A DNA stretch of 64,000 nucleotides from Pseudomonas citrullilanati (lineage in GTDB: Bacteria; Pseudomonadota; Gammaproteobacteria; Pseudomonadales; Pseudomonadaceae): positions 62,001 to 126,000 of the forward strand of contig NZ_JAUQOP010000009.1 in NCBI RefSeq assembly GCF_030580855.1, read 5' to 3'. Position 1 is the stretch's first letter. The number at the start of each line of letters is the position of its first letter. Positions 56,612 to 64,000 of this stretch are shown here, piece after piece. Under the pieces are notes generated by a model, which was not told the origin of the DNA, did not search any database, and was given only the letters and a program-made list of their open reading frames with translations. The position numbers were made by a program, and so were the translations under genes.

Positions 56612-58030
56612 TCAGATCAATTCGCGGACGTCGACGAAACGGCCGTTGACAGCCGCCGCCGCGGCCATGGCCGGGCTCACCAGGTGGGTACGGCCACCGG
56701 CGCCCTGGCGACCTTCGAAGTTACGGTTGGAGGTGGAGGCGCAATGCTCGCCCGACTCCAGCCGATCCGGGTTCATCGCCAGGCACATCGAGCAGCCCGG
56801 CTCGCGCCATTCGAAACCGGCTTCGAGGAACACCTTGTCCAGCCCTTCCGCTTCGGCCTGTGCCTTCACCAGGCCCGAGCCCGGCACCACGATGGCCTGC
56901 TTGATGGTCGAGGCGACCTTGCGCCCCTTGGCAATCACCGCGGCAGCGCGCAGGTCTTCTATCCGCGAGTTGGTGCAGGAACCGATGAACACGCGGTCGA
57001 GCTGAATGTCGGTGATCGCCTGGTTGGCCTTCAGGCCCATGTACTTCAAGGCGCGGACGATGGAGTCGCGCTTGACCAGGTCCATTTCCCGGGCCGGATC
57101 CGGGACGTTCTGGTCCACGGCCAGGACCATCTCGGGCGAAGTGCCCCAGCTGACCTGCGGCTTGATCTGGGCGGCGTCGAGCTCGACCACGGTGTCGAAC
57201 CTGGCATCGGCATCCGAGACCAGGTCCTTCCAGGCTTCGACCGCCATGTCCCATTGCGCGCCTTTTGGGGCGAACGGACGGCCCTTGACGTACTCAACGG
57301 TCTTTTCATCGGCGGCCACCAGACCCACCCGGGCACCGGCCTCGATGGACATGTTGCAGATGGTCATGCGGCCTTCGACCGACAAGTCGCGAATCGCGCT
57401 GCCGGCGAACTCGATGGCATGGCCGTTACCGCCGGCGGTGCCGATCTTGCCGATCACGGCGAGGACGATGTCCTTGGCGGTCACGCCGAACGGCAGGGTG
57501 CCTTCGACACGCACCAGCATGTTCTTCATTTTCTTGGCGACCAGGCACTGGGTGGCGAGCACATGCTCGACCTCGGACGTACCGATGCCATGGGCCAGGG
57601 CCCCGAATGCGCCGTGGGTCGAGGTGTGCGAGTCGCCGCAGACCACGGTCATGCCGGGCAAGGTCGCGCCCTGCTCCGGGCCGATGACGTGGACGATGCC
57701 CTGGCGCACGTCGTTCATCTTGAATTCGACGATGCCGTACTCGTCACAGTTATCGTCGAGGGTCTGGACCTGCAGGCGCGAGACCTGGTCGGCAATGGCC
57801 GCGATGCCGCCCTTGCGCTCCGGGGTGGTCGGTACGTTGTGGTCCGGGGTGGCGATGTTGGCATCGATGCGCCACGGCTTGCGCCCGGCCAGGCGCAGGC
57901 CTTCGAAAGCTTGCGGCGAGGTCACTTCGTGGATGATGTGACGATCGATGTAGATCAGCGCCGAGCCATCGTCGCGCTGCTTGACCAAATGCGAATCCCA
58001 GAGCTTGTCGTAGAGCGTTTTGCCGGCCAT
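56612..58030 (-). CDS. leuC: 3-isopropylmalate dehydratase large subunit
   Basis: A 472-residue aconitase-family subunit. The 4Fe-4S cysteines are in [16 protein letters not shown] (about 345-360) and [10 protein letters not shown] (about 407-416). It begins [14 protein letters not shown], the standard start; an ATG five codons upstream is unlikely. First gene of the leuCD unit, divergent from a LysR regulator 156 bases away. Confidence 0.97.
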   Translation of the reverse strand: MAGKTLYDKLWDSHLVKQRDDGSALIYIDRHIIHEVTSPQAFEGLRLAGRKPWRIDANIATPDHNVPTTPERKGGIAAIADQVSRLQVQTLDDNCDEYGIVEFKMNDVRQGIVHVIGPEQGATLPGMTVVCGDSHTSTHGAFGALAHGIGTSEVEHVLATQCLVAKKMKNMLVRVEGTLPFGVTAKDIVLAVIGKIGTAGGNGHAIEFAGSAIRDLSVEGRMTICNMSIEAGARVGLVAADEKTVEYVKGRPFAPKGAQWDMAVEAWKDLVSDADARFDTVVELDAAQIKPQVSWGTSPEMVLAVDQNVPDPAREMDLVKRDSIVRALKYMGLKANQAITDIQLDRVFIGSCTNSRIEDLRAAAVIAKGRKVASTIKQAIVVPGSGLVKAQAEAEGLDKVFLEAGFEWREPGCSMCLAMNPDRLESGEHCASTSNRNFEGRQGAGGRTHLVSPAMAAAAAVNGRFVDVRELI

Positions 58031-58186
58031 CAGACGGTTCCTCATCAGCTTGTTTCTATGCCCCGGGCCTTGAACGATTCAATAACCCCTTGGCTTGTGA
58101 GGCTGATGCTATGGGGTTACATTGAATAACTCAAATTCATATTTTTTATACTTTGCATAACCAACTGGAATTCGAACTCGACCACC

Positions 58187-59071
58187 ATGGATCTCGCCAA
58201 CCTCAACGCCTTCATTGCCATCGCCGAGACGGGCAGTTTCTCCGGCGCCGGTGAACGCCTGCACCTGACTCAACCGGCCATCAGCAAGCGGATCGCCGGC
58301 CTGGAACAGCAGCTCAACGTGCGCCTGTTCGACCGCCTGGGTCGCGAGGTGGGCCTGACCGAGGCCGGCCGCGCGCTGCTGCCACGGGCCTATCAGATCC
58401 TCAATGTGCTGGATGACACCCGTCGCGCCCTGACCAACCTGACCGGCGAAGTGACCGGGCGGCTGACGCTCGCCACCAGCCACCACATCGGGCTGCACCG
58501 CTTGCCGCCGCTGTTGCGGGCCTTCACCCGACGCTACCCGCAAGTGGCGCTGGATATTCAGTTCCTGGATTCGGAAGTGGCCTACGAAGAAATCCTCCAC
58601 GGCCGGGCGGAGCTGGCAGTGATCACCCTCGCCCCCGAGCCCCACACACTGGTACGTGCCACGCCGGTCTGGGACGACCCGCTGGATTTCGTGGTGGCGC
58701 CGGAACATGCGCTGCTGGAAAACGGCGCGGTCAGCCTCGCCGACATCGCCCGGCACCCAGCCGTGTTTCCCGGCGGCAATACGTTCACCCATCACATCGT
58801 GCACAAGCTGTTCGAGGCCCAGGGCCTGACGCCGAACATCGCCATGAGCACGAATTATCTGGAAACCATAAAAATGATGGTCTCCATCGGCCTGGCCTGG
58901 AGCGTCCTGCCGCGCACCATGCTCGACGAACAGGTCGCGCGCATTCCTCTGCCGGGCATACAGCTCAGTCGCCAGCTAGGCTATATCTTGCATACCGAAC
59001 GGACGCTGTCGAACGCGGCACGGGCCTTCATGGCGCTATTGGACGCACAAATCGATCTGCCAGGGACTTGA
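58187..59071 (+). CDS. LysR-family regulator, probably of leuCD
   Basis: A 294-residue LysR protein. The helix-turn-helix is FIAIAETGSFSGAGERLHLTQPAISKRIAGLE (about 9-40), and the effector domain starts near residue 90 (GRLTLATSHHIGLHRLP). It is of the CysB/CbbR-like sub-type. It is divergent from leuC; the 156-base gap is AT-rich and includes TTCATATTTTTTATACTTTG, which could hold LysR sites and both promoters. LysR control of leuCD is an inference from position. Confidence 0.87.
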   Translation: MDLANLNAFIAIAETGSFSGAGERLHLTQPAISKRIAGLEQQLNVRLFDRLGREVGLTEAGRALLPRAYQILNVLDDTRRALTNLTGEVTGRLTLATSHHIGLHRLPPLLRAFTRRYPQVALDIQFLDSEVAYEEILHGRAELAVITLAPEPHTLVRATPVWDDPLDFVVAPEHALLENGAVSLADIARHPAVFPGGNTFTHHIVHKLFEAQGLTPNIAMSTNYLETIKMMVSIGLAWSVLPRTMLDEQVARIPLPGIQLSRQLGYILHTERTLSNAARAFMALLDAQIDLPGT

Positions 59072-59147
59072 GGCATGGGTTGTGCGACGCCTGTAGCGCC
59101 ACGACGCCTGCGCTCAAGTCCCAAACCTGCCCAAGGCTCGCCAGAGA

Positions 59148-62100
59148 ATGCCCAAACCCGTAGACCCGCTACCGCCCTTGCCGCGCATCCAGGCGCTTGA
59201 CCCGAAGCGGTCCGAGCAAAGCTGGGACAGCGCCCCCCAGTTGCTGGCCGCCCTCAACGGTGCGCGGCTGGGCGCCTGGTCGTGGGACATCGAGACGGGC
59301 CAGATCAGCTGGTCCCGTGGCACGCAGGCGCTGTTCGGCTTCGACCCGCGCCAGCCGCTGCCGGCGGACATGGACTACCTGGACCTGCTGCTGCCCGAAG
59401 ACCGCGCCCGCGCCATCCGGGCCTTTCGCGCCGCCGTGGCCGGCGCGCCAGTGGAACAGGCGATGCACCACCGCATCGTCTGGCCCGACGGCAGCGTGCA
59501 CTGGCTGGAAATCAACGGCAGCGTCCTGCCCGACAAACACGGCCGCCCGCGCATGATCGGGGTGATCCGTGAGATCACCCACCAGCGCCAGCGCGAGCAG
59601 GCCTTGCGCAGCTCGGAGAAACGCTTCGCCACGCTGTTCCACCTGTGCCCGAACATGGTGCTGCTGACCCGCCAGGAAGACGGCTTGATCAGCGAGGTCA
59701 ACCAGTATTTCGAAAGCCTGTTCGGCTGGCCGGTGCATGCCGTGATCGGCCGCACGACCCTGGAACTGGGCTTGTGGGTCGACCCCAGCCAGCGGGCGAA
59801 ACTGGTGGAGGCGACCAAGGCCAAGGGCGAACTGGTCAGCATGGAAGTGGAGTTCCGCGCCAGTAACGGCCAGATCCACAACGGCATCCTCAGCGCGCAA
59901 AAGGTCGAGCTCGAAGGCCAGCCCTACCTGCTGAGCACGTTTCTCGACACCACCGAGCGCAAACTGGCCGAACAAGCCCTCAAGGACAGCCAGGAACGCC
60001 TCGACCTGGCGCTCGACTCGGCGCAACTGGGCACCTGGGACTGGCACATTCCCAGCGGCATGCTCTACGGCTCCGCCCGTGCCGCGCAATTGCACGGCCT
60101 GGAGCCCAAGGCCTTCCACGAATCGTTCGACGCGTTTTTCGAAGGGGTGCCCGATGAAGAACGCAACAATATGCGCAACGCCTATCGCAGCCTGCGCGAA
60201 GGCCCGGCGGGCAATTACCAGCTGACCTACCGGGTGCAGTTGCCGGACGGCAGCTCCCGCTACCTGGAAAGTCGTGCACGCCTGTACCGCAACGAAGACG
60301 GCAGCCCCTTGCGCATGGCCGGCACCCTGCTGGACATCACCGACCAGGTCGAACGCGAACAGAGCCTGGCGGCGTCGGAAGAGAAATTCGCCACGTTGTT
60401 CCAGGTCAGCCCCGACCCGATCTGCGTGACCCACCAGGACAGCGGCCGGTTCCTCGAAATCAACTCCAGCTTCACCCAGACCTTCGGCTGGAGTGCCAAG
60501 GACGTGATCGGCCTCAGCGCCGACGAAATCGGCCTCTGGGAAGCTTCGGGTGGCAGCCTGCAGCGCATCGAACGGGTCATCCGCGAGCAATCGCTGAGCA
60601 ACGTCGCCATCGTCGTCCACCACAAGGACGGCCAACCGCTGACCTGCGTGATCTCCAGCCGCCAGATCAACGTCGGCAACCAGCCCTGCATCGTCACCAC
60701 CCTGCGGGACATCACCCATCAACAGCGTTCGGAAGCGGCCCTGAAGGCCAGCGAGGAGAAATTCGCCAAGGCGTTCCATTCCAGCCCCGACGCCATCACC
60801 ATCACCGAGCGCGAAAGCGGTCGCTACCTGGAAATCAATGACGGGTTCTGCCGCCTGACCGGCTACCGCGCCGATGAGGTGCTCGGCCGCACGGTCTATG
60901 AAGTGGGCATCTGGGCCGAGGAAAAACAGCGCACGGCGCTGCTGGCCGAACTGCAACTCAAGGGCCGCGTGCACCACCAGGAAATGCTCGGGCGCAACAA
61001 ACGCGGGGAAATCCTCACGGTGGAGGTGTCCGTCGAGCCGATCACCCTGAACGAAACCGCTTGCCTGCTGCTCACCGCCCGGGACGTCAGCCTGTTGCGC
61101 AATGCCGAGGCCCAGATCCGCCACCTGGCCTACCACGACCCGCTGACCAACCTGCCCAACCGCGCCCTGTTGATGGACCGGCTCAGCCAGCAGATCGCCC
61201 TGCTCAAGCGCCATAACCTGCGCGGCGCCCTGCTGTTTCTCGACCTGGACCACTTCAAGCACATCAACGACTCCCTCGGCCACCCGGTGGGCGACACCGT
61301 GTTGAAGATCATCACCGCGCGGCTGGAGGCAAGCGTGCGCCTGGAAGACACCGTGGCGCGGCTCGGCGGCGACGAGTTCGTGGTGCTCCTCAGCGGCCTG
61401 GAAGGCAGCCGCGCCGCGGTCAGCGAGCAAGTACAGAAACTCGCCGACACCCTGCGCGAACTGCTCTCGGAGCCGATGTTCCTCGACGGCCAGCGACTGC
61501 AGGTCACGCCGAGCATCGGCATGGCGCTGATTCCCGACCACGGTTCCACCCCCGCCGACCTGCTCAAGCGCGCCGACATCGCGCTGTACCGCGCCAAGGA
61601 TTCGGGGCGCAACACCTCGCAGATGTTCCAAGCCACCATGCAGAAAGCCGCGAGCGAACGCCTGCGCATGGAGACCGACCTGCGCCAGGCCCTGGCCCGG
61701 GGCGAGTTCAGCCTGCACTTCCAGCCCCAGGTCGACGCCCGGGACAACCGCATCGTCGGTGCCGAAGCCCTGGTGCGCTGGCATCACCCGGAACTGGGTG
61801 CACAGTCGCCCAACGAATTCATCAAGGTGCTGGAGGACAGCGGCCTGATCCTTGAAGTCGGGACCTGGATCCTCGATGAAGCCTGCGTCGGCTTCAAGGC
61901 GTTGATCGCCAAGGGCAAGGTCGACCCGCGGCGGTTCAGCCTGTGCGTGAACATCAGCCCCCGGCAGTTCCGCCAGAGCGACTTCGTCGAACGCATCGAA
62001 AGCAGCCTGGTCACCCATGGCCTACCCTTCTCCATGCTGAAACTGGAGATCACCGAGGGCATCGTGATCCACAACCTGGATGACACCATCGGCAAGATGC

Positions 62101-62426
62101 GCCGCCTGAAAAAACTCGGCGTGAGCTTCGCCATGGACGACTTCGGCACCGGCTATTCGTCGCTGACCTACCTCAAGCGCTTGCCGGTGGACACGCTGAA
62201 AATCGACCAGTCATTCGTGCGTGACGCCACCAGCGACCCGAACGACGCTGAAATCATCCGCGCCATCGTCGCCATGGCTCGCAGCCTGAACCTGGAAATG
62301 ATCGCCGAAGGCGTGGAAACCCTGGAGCAACTGCAATTCCTGCAAGGGCTTGATTGCCATTTGTACCAAGGCTACCTGCACAGCCGGCCGCTGCCGCTGG
62401 AGGCGTTCGAGCGGTTGCTGCCGTGA
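59148..62426 (+). CDS. Five-PAS GGDEF-EAL cyclic-di-GMP protein
   Basis: A 1092-residue soluble protein with no membrane helix. Five PAS/PAC units lie at about 30-155, 160-285, 290-410, 415-535 and 540-660; the third has the PAS_3-type VQLPDGSSRYLESRARLYRNEDG. A GGDEF domain (about 665-825) has intact GGDEF at 740-744 and the inhibitory I-site RLED five residues before it. A C-terminal EAL domain (about 840-1085) has intact EAL at 873-875 and DDFGTGYSSL. Both activities may thus be present. The multiple PAS units suggest redox or ligand sensing. It follows the LysR gene, probably with its own promoter. Confidence 0.92.
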   Translation: MPKPVDPLPPLPRIQALDPKRSEQSWDSAPQLLAALNGARLGAWSWDIETGQISWSRGTQALFGFDPRQPLPADMDYLDLLLPEDRARAIRAFRAAVAGAPVEQAMHHRIVWPDGSVHWLEINGSVLPDKHGRPRMIGVIREITHQRQREQALRSSEKRFATLFHLCPNMVLLTRQEDGLISEVNQYFESLFGWPVHAVIGRTTLELGLWVDPSQRAKLVEATKAKGELVSMEVEFRASNGQIHNGILSAQKVELEGQPYLLSTFLDTTERKLAEQALKDSQERLDLALDSAQLGTWDWHIPSGMLYGSARAAQLHGLEPKAFHESFDAFFEGVPDEERNNMRNAYRSLREGPAGNYQLTYRVQLPDGSSRYLESRARLYRNEDGSPLRMAGTLLDITDQVEREQSLAASEEKFATLFQVSPDPICVTHQDSGRFLEINSSFTQTFGWSAKDVIGLSADEIGLWEASGGSLQRIERVIREQSLSNVAIVVHHKDGQPLTCVISSRQINVGNQPCIVTTLRDITHQQRSEAALKASEEKFAKAFHSSPDAITITERESGRYLEINDGFCRLTGYRADEVLGRTVYEVGIWAEEKQRTALLAELQLKGRVHHQEMLGRNKRGEILTVEVSVEPITLNETACLLLTARDVSLLRNAEAQIRHLAYHDPLTNLPNRALLMDRLSQQIALLKRHNLRGALLFLDLDHFKHINDSLGHPVGDTVLKIITARLEASVRLEDTVARLGGDEFVVLLSGLEGSRAAVSEQVQKLADTLRELLSEPMFLDGQRLQVTPSIGMALIPDHGSTPADLLKRADIALYRAKDSGRNTSQMFQATMQKAASERLRMETDLRQALARGEFSLHFQPQVDARDNRIVGAEALVRWHHPELGAQSPNEFIKVLEDSGLILEVGTWILDEACVGFKALIAKGKVDPRRFSLCVNISPRQFRQSDFVERIESSLVTHGLPFSMLKLEITEGIVIHNLDDTIGKMRRLKKLGVSFAMDDFGTGYSSLTYLKRLPVDTLKIDQSFVRDATSDPNDAEIIRAIVAMARSLNLEMIAEGVETLEQLQFLQGLDCHLYQGYLHSRPLPLEAFERLLP

Positions 62427-62454
62427 TGCAAGCTCACAATTCGCAGCAAAGCCC

Positions 62455-62580
62455 GTGGCGAGGGGATTTATCCCCGTTGGGCGGTGAAACAGCCCCAAGC
62501 AGACCGGGCAACACCGTTCAGCCTGACACACCCTTTTAGGACTGCCGCGCAGCCCAGCGGGGATAAATCCCCTCGCCACA
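62455..62580. repeat. Long inverted repeat of a second REP-like family
   Basis: GTGGCGAGGGGATTTATCCC and GGGATAAATCCCCTCGCCAC form nearly perfect ends about 80 bases apart, with CCGTTGGGC / GCCCAGCGG continuing inward. The core differs from the GGGAGCGAGC family. It lies between the GGDEF-EAL gene and ibpA. Confidence 0.85.
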
Positions 62581-62610
62581 ATGGGGTTCCACAACTGCAT
62601 CACCTGCAAT

Positions 62611-62640
62611 GAAAAAGGGCGCCTTTCGGCGCCCTTTTTC
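62611..62640. terminator. Bidirectional terminator between the GGDEF-EAL gene and ibpA
   Basis: GAAAAAGGGCGCC-TTTC-GGCGCCCTTTTTC, a perfect stem with T-runs on both strands; it starts 13 bases after the ibpA stop. Confidence 0.92.
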
Positions 62641-62652
62641 AGTGGCGATGCA

Positions 62653-63105
62653 TCAGTTCTGCAACGCAGGTTGTTGCTGCGCCCCGTTGATCGGAATGCG
62701 CTTGGCTTTCGCCTCTTCCGGGATGACCCGCAACAGGTCGATACTCAACAGACCGTTGCTCAGGCCAGCGGACTTGATCTCGATATGGTCCGCCAACCGG
62801 AAGGACAGCTTGAATGCACGCTGGGCGATGCCCTGGTGCAGGTAGGTCACGCTGTCGTTGCTGGCCTCGCGCTTACCGCCGCTGATGGTCAGCACACCTT
62901 TTTCCACCTGCAGGTCCAGGTCTTCTTCCCGGAAACCCGCGGCGGCGACAACAATACGGTATTGATCATCACCGTATTTTTCCACGTTGTAGGGTGGATA
63001 GCTGCTGCCCGGTTCGTTGCGCAGGGCGGTTTCGAACAAGTCATTGAAACGGTCGAAACCTACCGAGGAACGGAACAGTGGGGCCAGCGAAAATGCAGTA
63101 CTCAT
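62653..63105 (-). CDS. ibpA: Small heat-shock protein IbpA
   Basis: A 150-residue Hsp20. The alpha-crystallin domain covers about 38-128 (VEKYGDDQYRIVVAAAGF near 40, GLLSIDLLRVIP near 118), and the C-terminal tail has the I-x-I motif in KRIPI, needed for oligomer contacts. It holds unfolding proteins for refolding by DnaK/ClpB. A sigma-32 promoter and a thermosensing leader lie upstream. Confidence 0.95.
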   Translation of the reverse strand: MSTAFSLAPLFRSSVGFDRFNDLFETALRNEPGSSYPPYNVEKYGDDQYRIVVAAAGFREEDLDLQVEKGVLTISGGKREASNDSVTYLHQGIAQRAFKLSFRLADHIEIKSAGLSNGLLSIDLLRVIPEEAKAKRIPINGAQQQPALQN

Positions 63106-63171
63106 GATTCAAATCTCCTGAAAAATTCAGCAAGGTTTTTTGTCTCCACGACCCGAATTCGGCATCGCGTA
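63106..63171 (-). ncRNA. ROSE-like RNA thermometer in the ibpA leader
   Basis: The last part of the leader reads TTGCTGAATTTTTCAGGAG six to eight bases before the ATG. TTGCTGAA pairs with TTCAGGA, so the ribosome site is held in a weak hairpin with an unpaired G opposite it. This is the U(U/C)GCU-anti-SD arrangement of ROSE elements. Upstream bases (GATGCCGAATTCGGGTC) can form a further hairpin. Heat would open the last stem. Confidence 0.8.
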
Positions 63172-63177
63172 ACCCCT

Positions 63178-63205
63178 ATCTAGGGGCCGCCAACTACTTT
63201 TCAAG
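63178..63205 (-). promoter_or_regulatory. Sigma-32 promoter of ibpA
   Basis: On the minus strand CTTGAAA and CCCCTAGAT are separated by 12 bases, close to the heat-shock consensus CTTGAA-(13-15)-CCCCATNT. The start would lie about 65 bases before the ibpA ATG. Confidence 0.85.
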
Positions 63206-63224
63206 AGGTTTTTCGAAATTTTTT

Positions 63225-64000
63225 TCAGGCCGCTTCAGTGCGCTTCACGCCCAGCAGATGCCCCACCGCGTCGAGCTCGGTTTCGCGCCGCAACGCGCTG
63301 AACAACGTCGCCGCCTCGGGGTAATTGCGGGTCAGCATCGCCAGCCACTGCTTCAGGCGACCGGGGGCCTGGCGGGGCGTCAGTTGTTCGACCACTTGCC
63401 GCCAGAAGTCCTGCAGCATCGGTTGCAGGTCGGCCCAGGACATCGGCAGCACGTCCTCTCCGGCCCGGGCCGCGGCGATCTGCCGGGCCAGGTCCGGGCG
63501 GGAAACCAGGCCGCGACCGAGCATGATGTCCTCGACACCGCTGATTTCGCGGCAACGGCGCCAATCCTCGACGCTCCAGATATCGCCGTTGGCGAACACC
63601 GGGACCTTGACCACGTCCTGGACCCGGGGGATCCACTCCCAGTGGGCCGGCGGCTTGTAGCCATCGGTCTTGGTCCGCGCATGCACCACGATGTGCTCCG
63701 CGCCCCCCTCGGCCAACGCCGTGGCGCACACCAGCGCGCCGTCCGGGCTGTCGAACCCCAGGCGCATCTTGGCGGTCACCGGGATGTGCCGGGGCACTGC
63801 GCGACGCACATGCTCGACGATCTGGTTGAGCAGCTCCGGCTCCTTGAGCAACACCGCCCCGCCCCGGGACTTGTTCACGGTCTTGGCTGGGCAACCGAAG
63901 TTCAGGTCGATCACCTCCGAGCCCAGCTCGCAGGCCAACGCGGCGTTTTCCGCCAGGCATACCGGGTCGGAACCCAGCAATTGCACGCGCAACGGCACGC
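63225..64000 (-). CDS. dusC: tRNA-dihydrouridine(16) synthase (5' end outside the window)
   Basis: The last about 257 residues of a Dus enzyme are visible. They include the catalytic Cys in [22 protein letters not shown] and the [10 protein letters not shown] and NGDIWS FMN-binding segments, followed by a C-terminal helical tRNA-binding domain. The [14 protein letters not shown] context and short C-terminus fit the DusC group, which reduces U16 in tRNA. The start lies beyond the right edge. Confidence 0.92.
   Translation of the reverse strand, partial: VPLRVQLLGSDPVCLAENAALACELGSEVIDLNFGCPAKTVNKSRGGAVLLKEPELLNQIVEHVRRAVPRHIPVTAKMRLGFDSPDGALVCATALAEGGAEHIVVHARTKTDGYKPPAHWEWIPRVQDVVKVPVFANGDIWSVEDWRRCREISGVEDIMLGRGLVSRPDLARQIAAARAGEDVLPMSWADLQPMLQDFWRQVVEQLTPRQAPGRLKQWLAMLTRNYPEAATLFSALRRETELDAVGHLLGVKRTEAA

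Overview
The window is chromosomal DNA of a fluorescent-group Pseudomonas. The evidence is the gene order leuC-leuD-methyltransferase-leuB-asd-usg-fimV-truA-trpF-accD-folC-SPOR-cvpA-purF-metZ, high-GC codon use throughout, and many copies of the GTGGGAGCGAGC(C/T)TGCTCGCGA REP element typical of P. fluorescens relatives. Species cannot be fixed from the sequence alone.

Layout. (1) 1-13.3 kb, plus strand: one tightly overlapping exopolysaccharide operon of the Wzx/Wzy type. It holds a chain-length (GumC/Wzz-like) protein, three glycosyltransferases, a polymerase/ligase, a polysaccharide deacetylase, a flippase, a secreted glycosidase-like protein whose N-terminus is interrupted by an in-frame REP pair, two acetyltransferase-like proteins and a ChbG-type deacetylase. 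(2) 13.3-15.3 kb: a small conserved protein, a HigBA-type toxin-antitoxin pair with a palindromic operator, and a lipoprotein-like alpha/beta hydrolase. (3) 15.36-15.86 kb: tandem REP-pair array with an exact 134-bp period. (4) 15.9-24.2 kb: a glycerol-type ABC uptake operon (GlpSTPQUV-like, minus strand) divergent from an AcoR-like sigma-54 activator; a good sigma-54 promoter and an array of TGAACA repeats lie between them. (5) 24.3-31.8 kb: accessory and small genes, including CigR-like, DUF2628, DUF3606, APH(3')-like kinase, PACE efflux protein with divergent LysR regulator, HD hydrolase, YceK-like lipoprotein and several very small ORFs. (6) 31.8-37.2 kb: a decayed region ending in a small integrative element. 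Its integrase, excisionase-like gene, Arc-like repressor and at least three other genes each carry one or two single-base indels, while an embedded Phd/RelE toxin-antitoxin pair is intact. The integrase ends beside the 3' end of tRNA-Val(GAC), the presumed integration site. (7) 37.5-39.5 kb: PuuB-like oxidase and a tRNA-Val(UAC)-Asp-Asp cluster. (8) 39.5-58 kb, minus strand: the conserved housekeeping block for methionine, purine, folate, fatty acid, tryptophan, leucine and lysine/threonine precursor synthesis, tRNA modification and FimV. (9) 58.2-64 kb: LysR regulator divergent from leuCD, a five-PAS GGDEF-EAL protein, the heat-shock gene ibpA with a sigma-32 promoter and a ROSE-like RNA thermometer, and the 3' part of dusC.

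The most unusual signals are: (a) the REP pair read through as protein inside the secreted EPS gene; (b) the clustering of single-base indels inside one element against an intact background; (c) the glycerol ABC ATPases, whose two degenerate motifs fall in the same composite ATP site; and (d) the phased TGAACA array at a sigma-54 promoter. I found no obviously new multi-gene defence system. The EPS operon and its product are the best candidate for uncharacterised biology.
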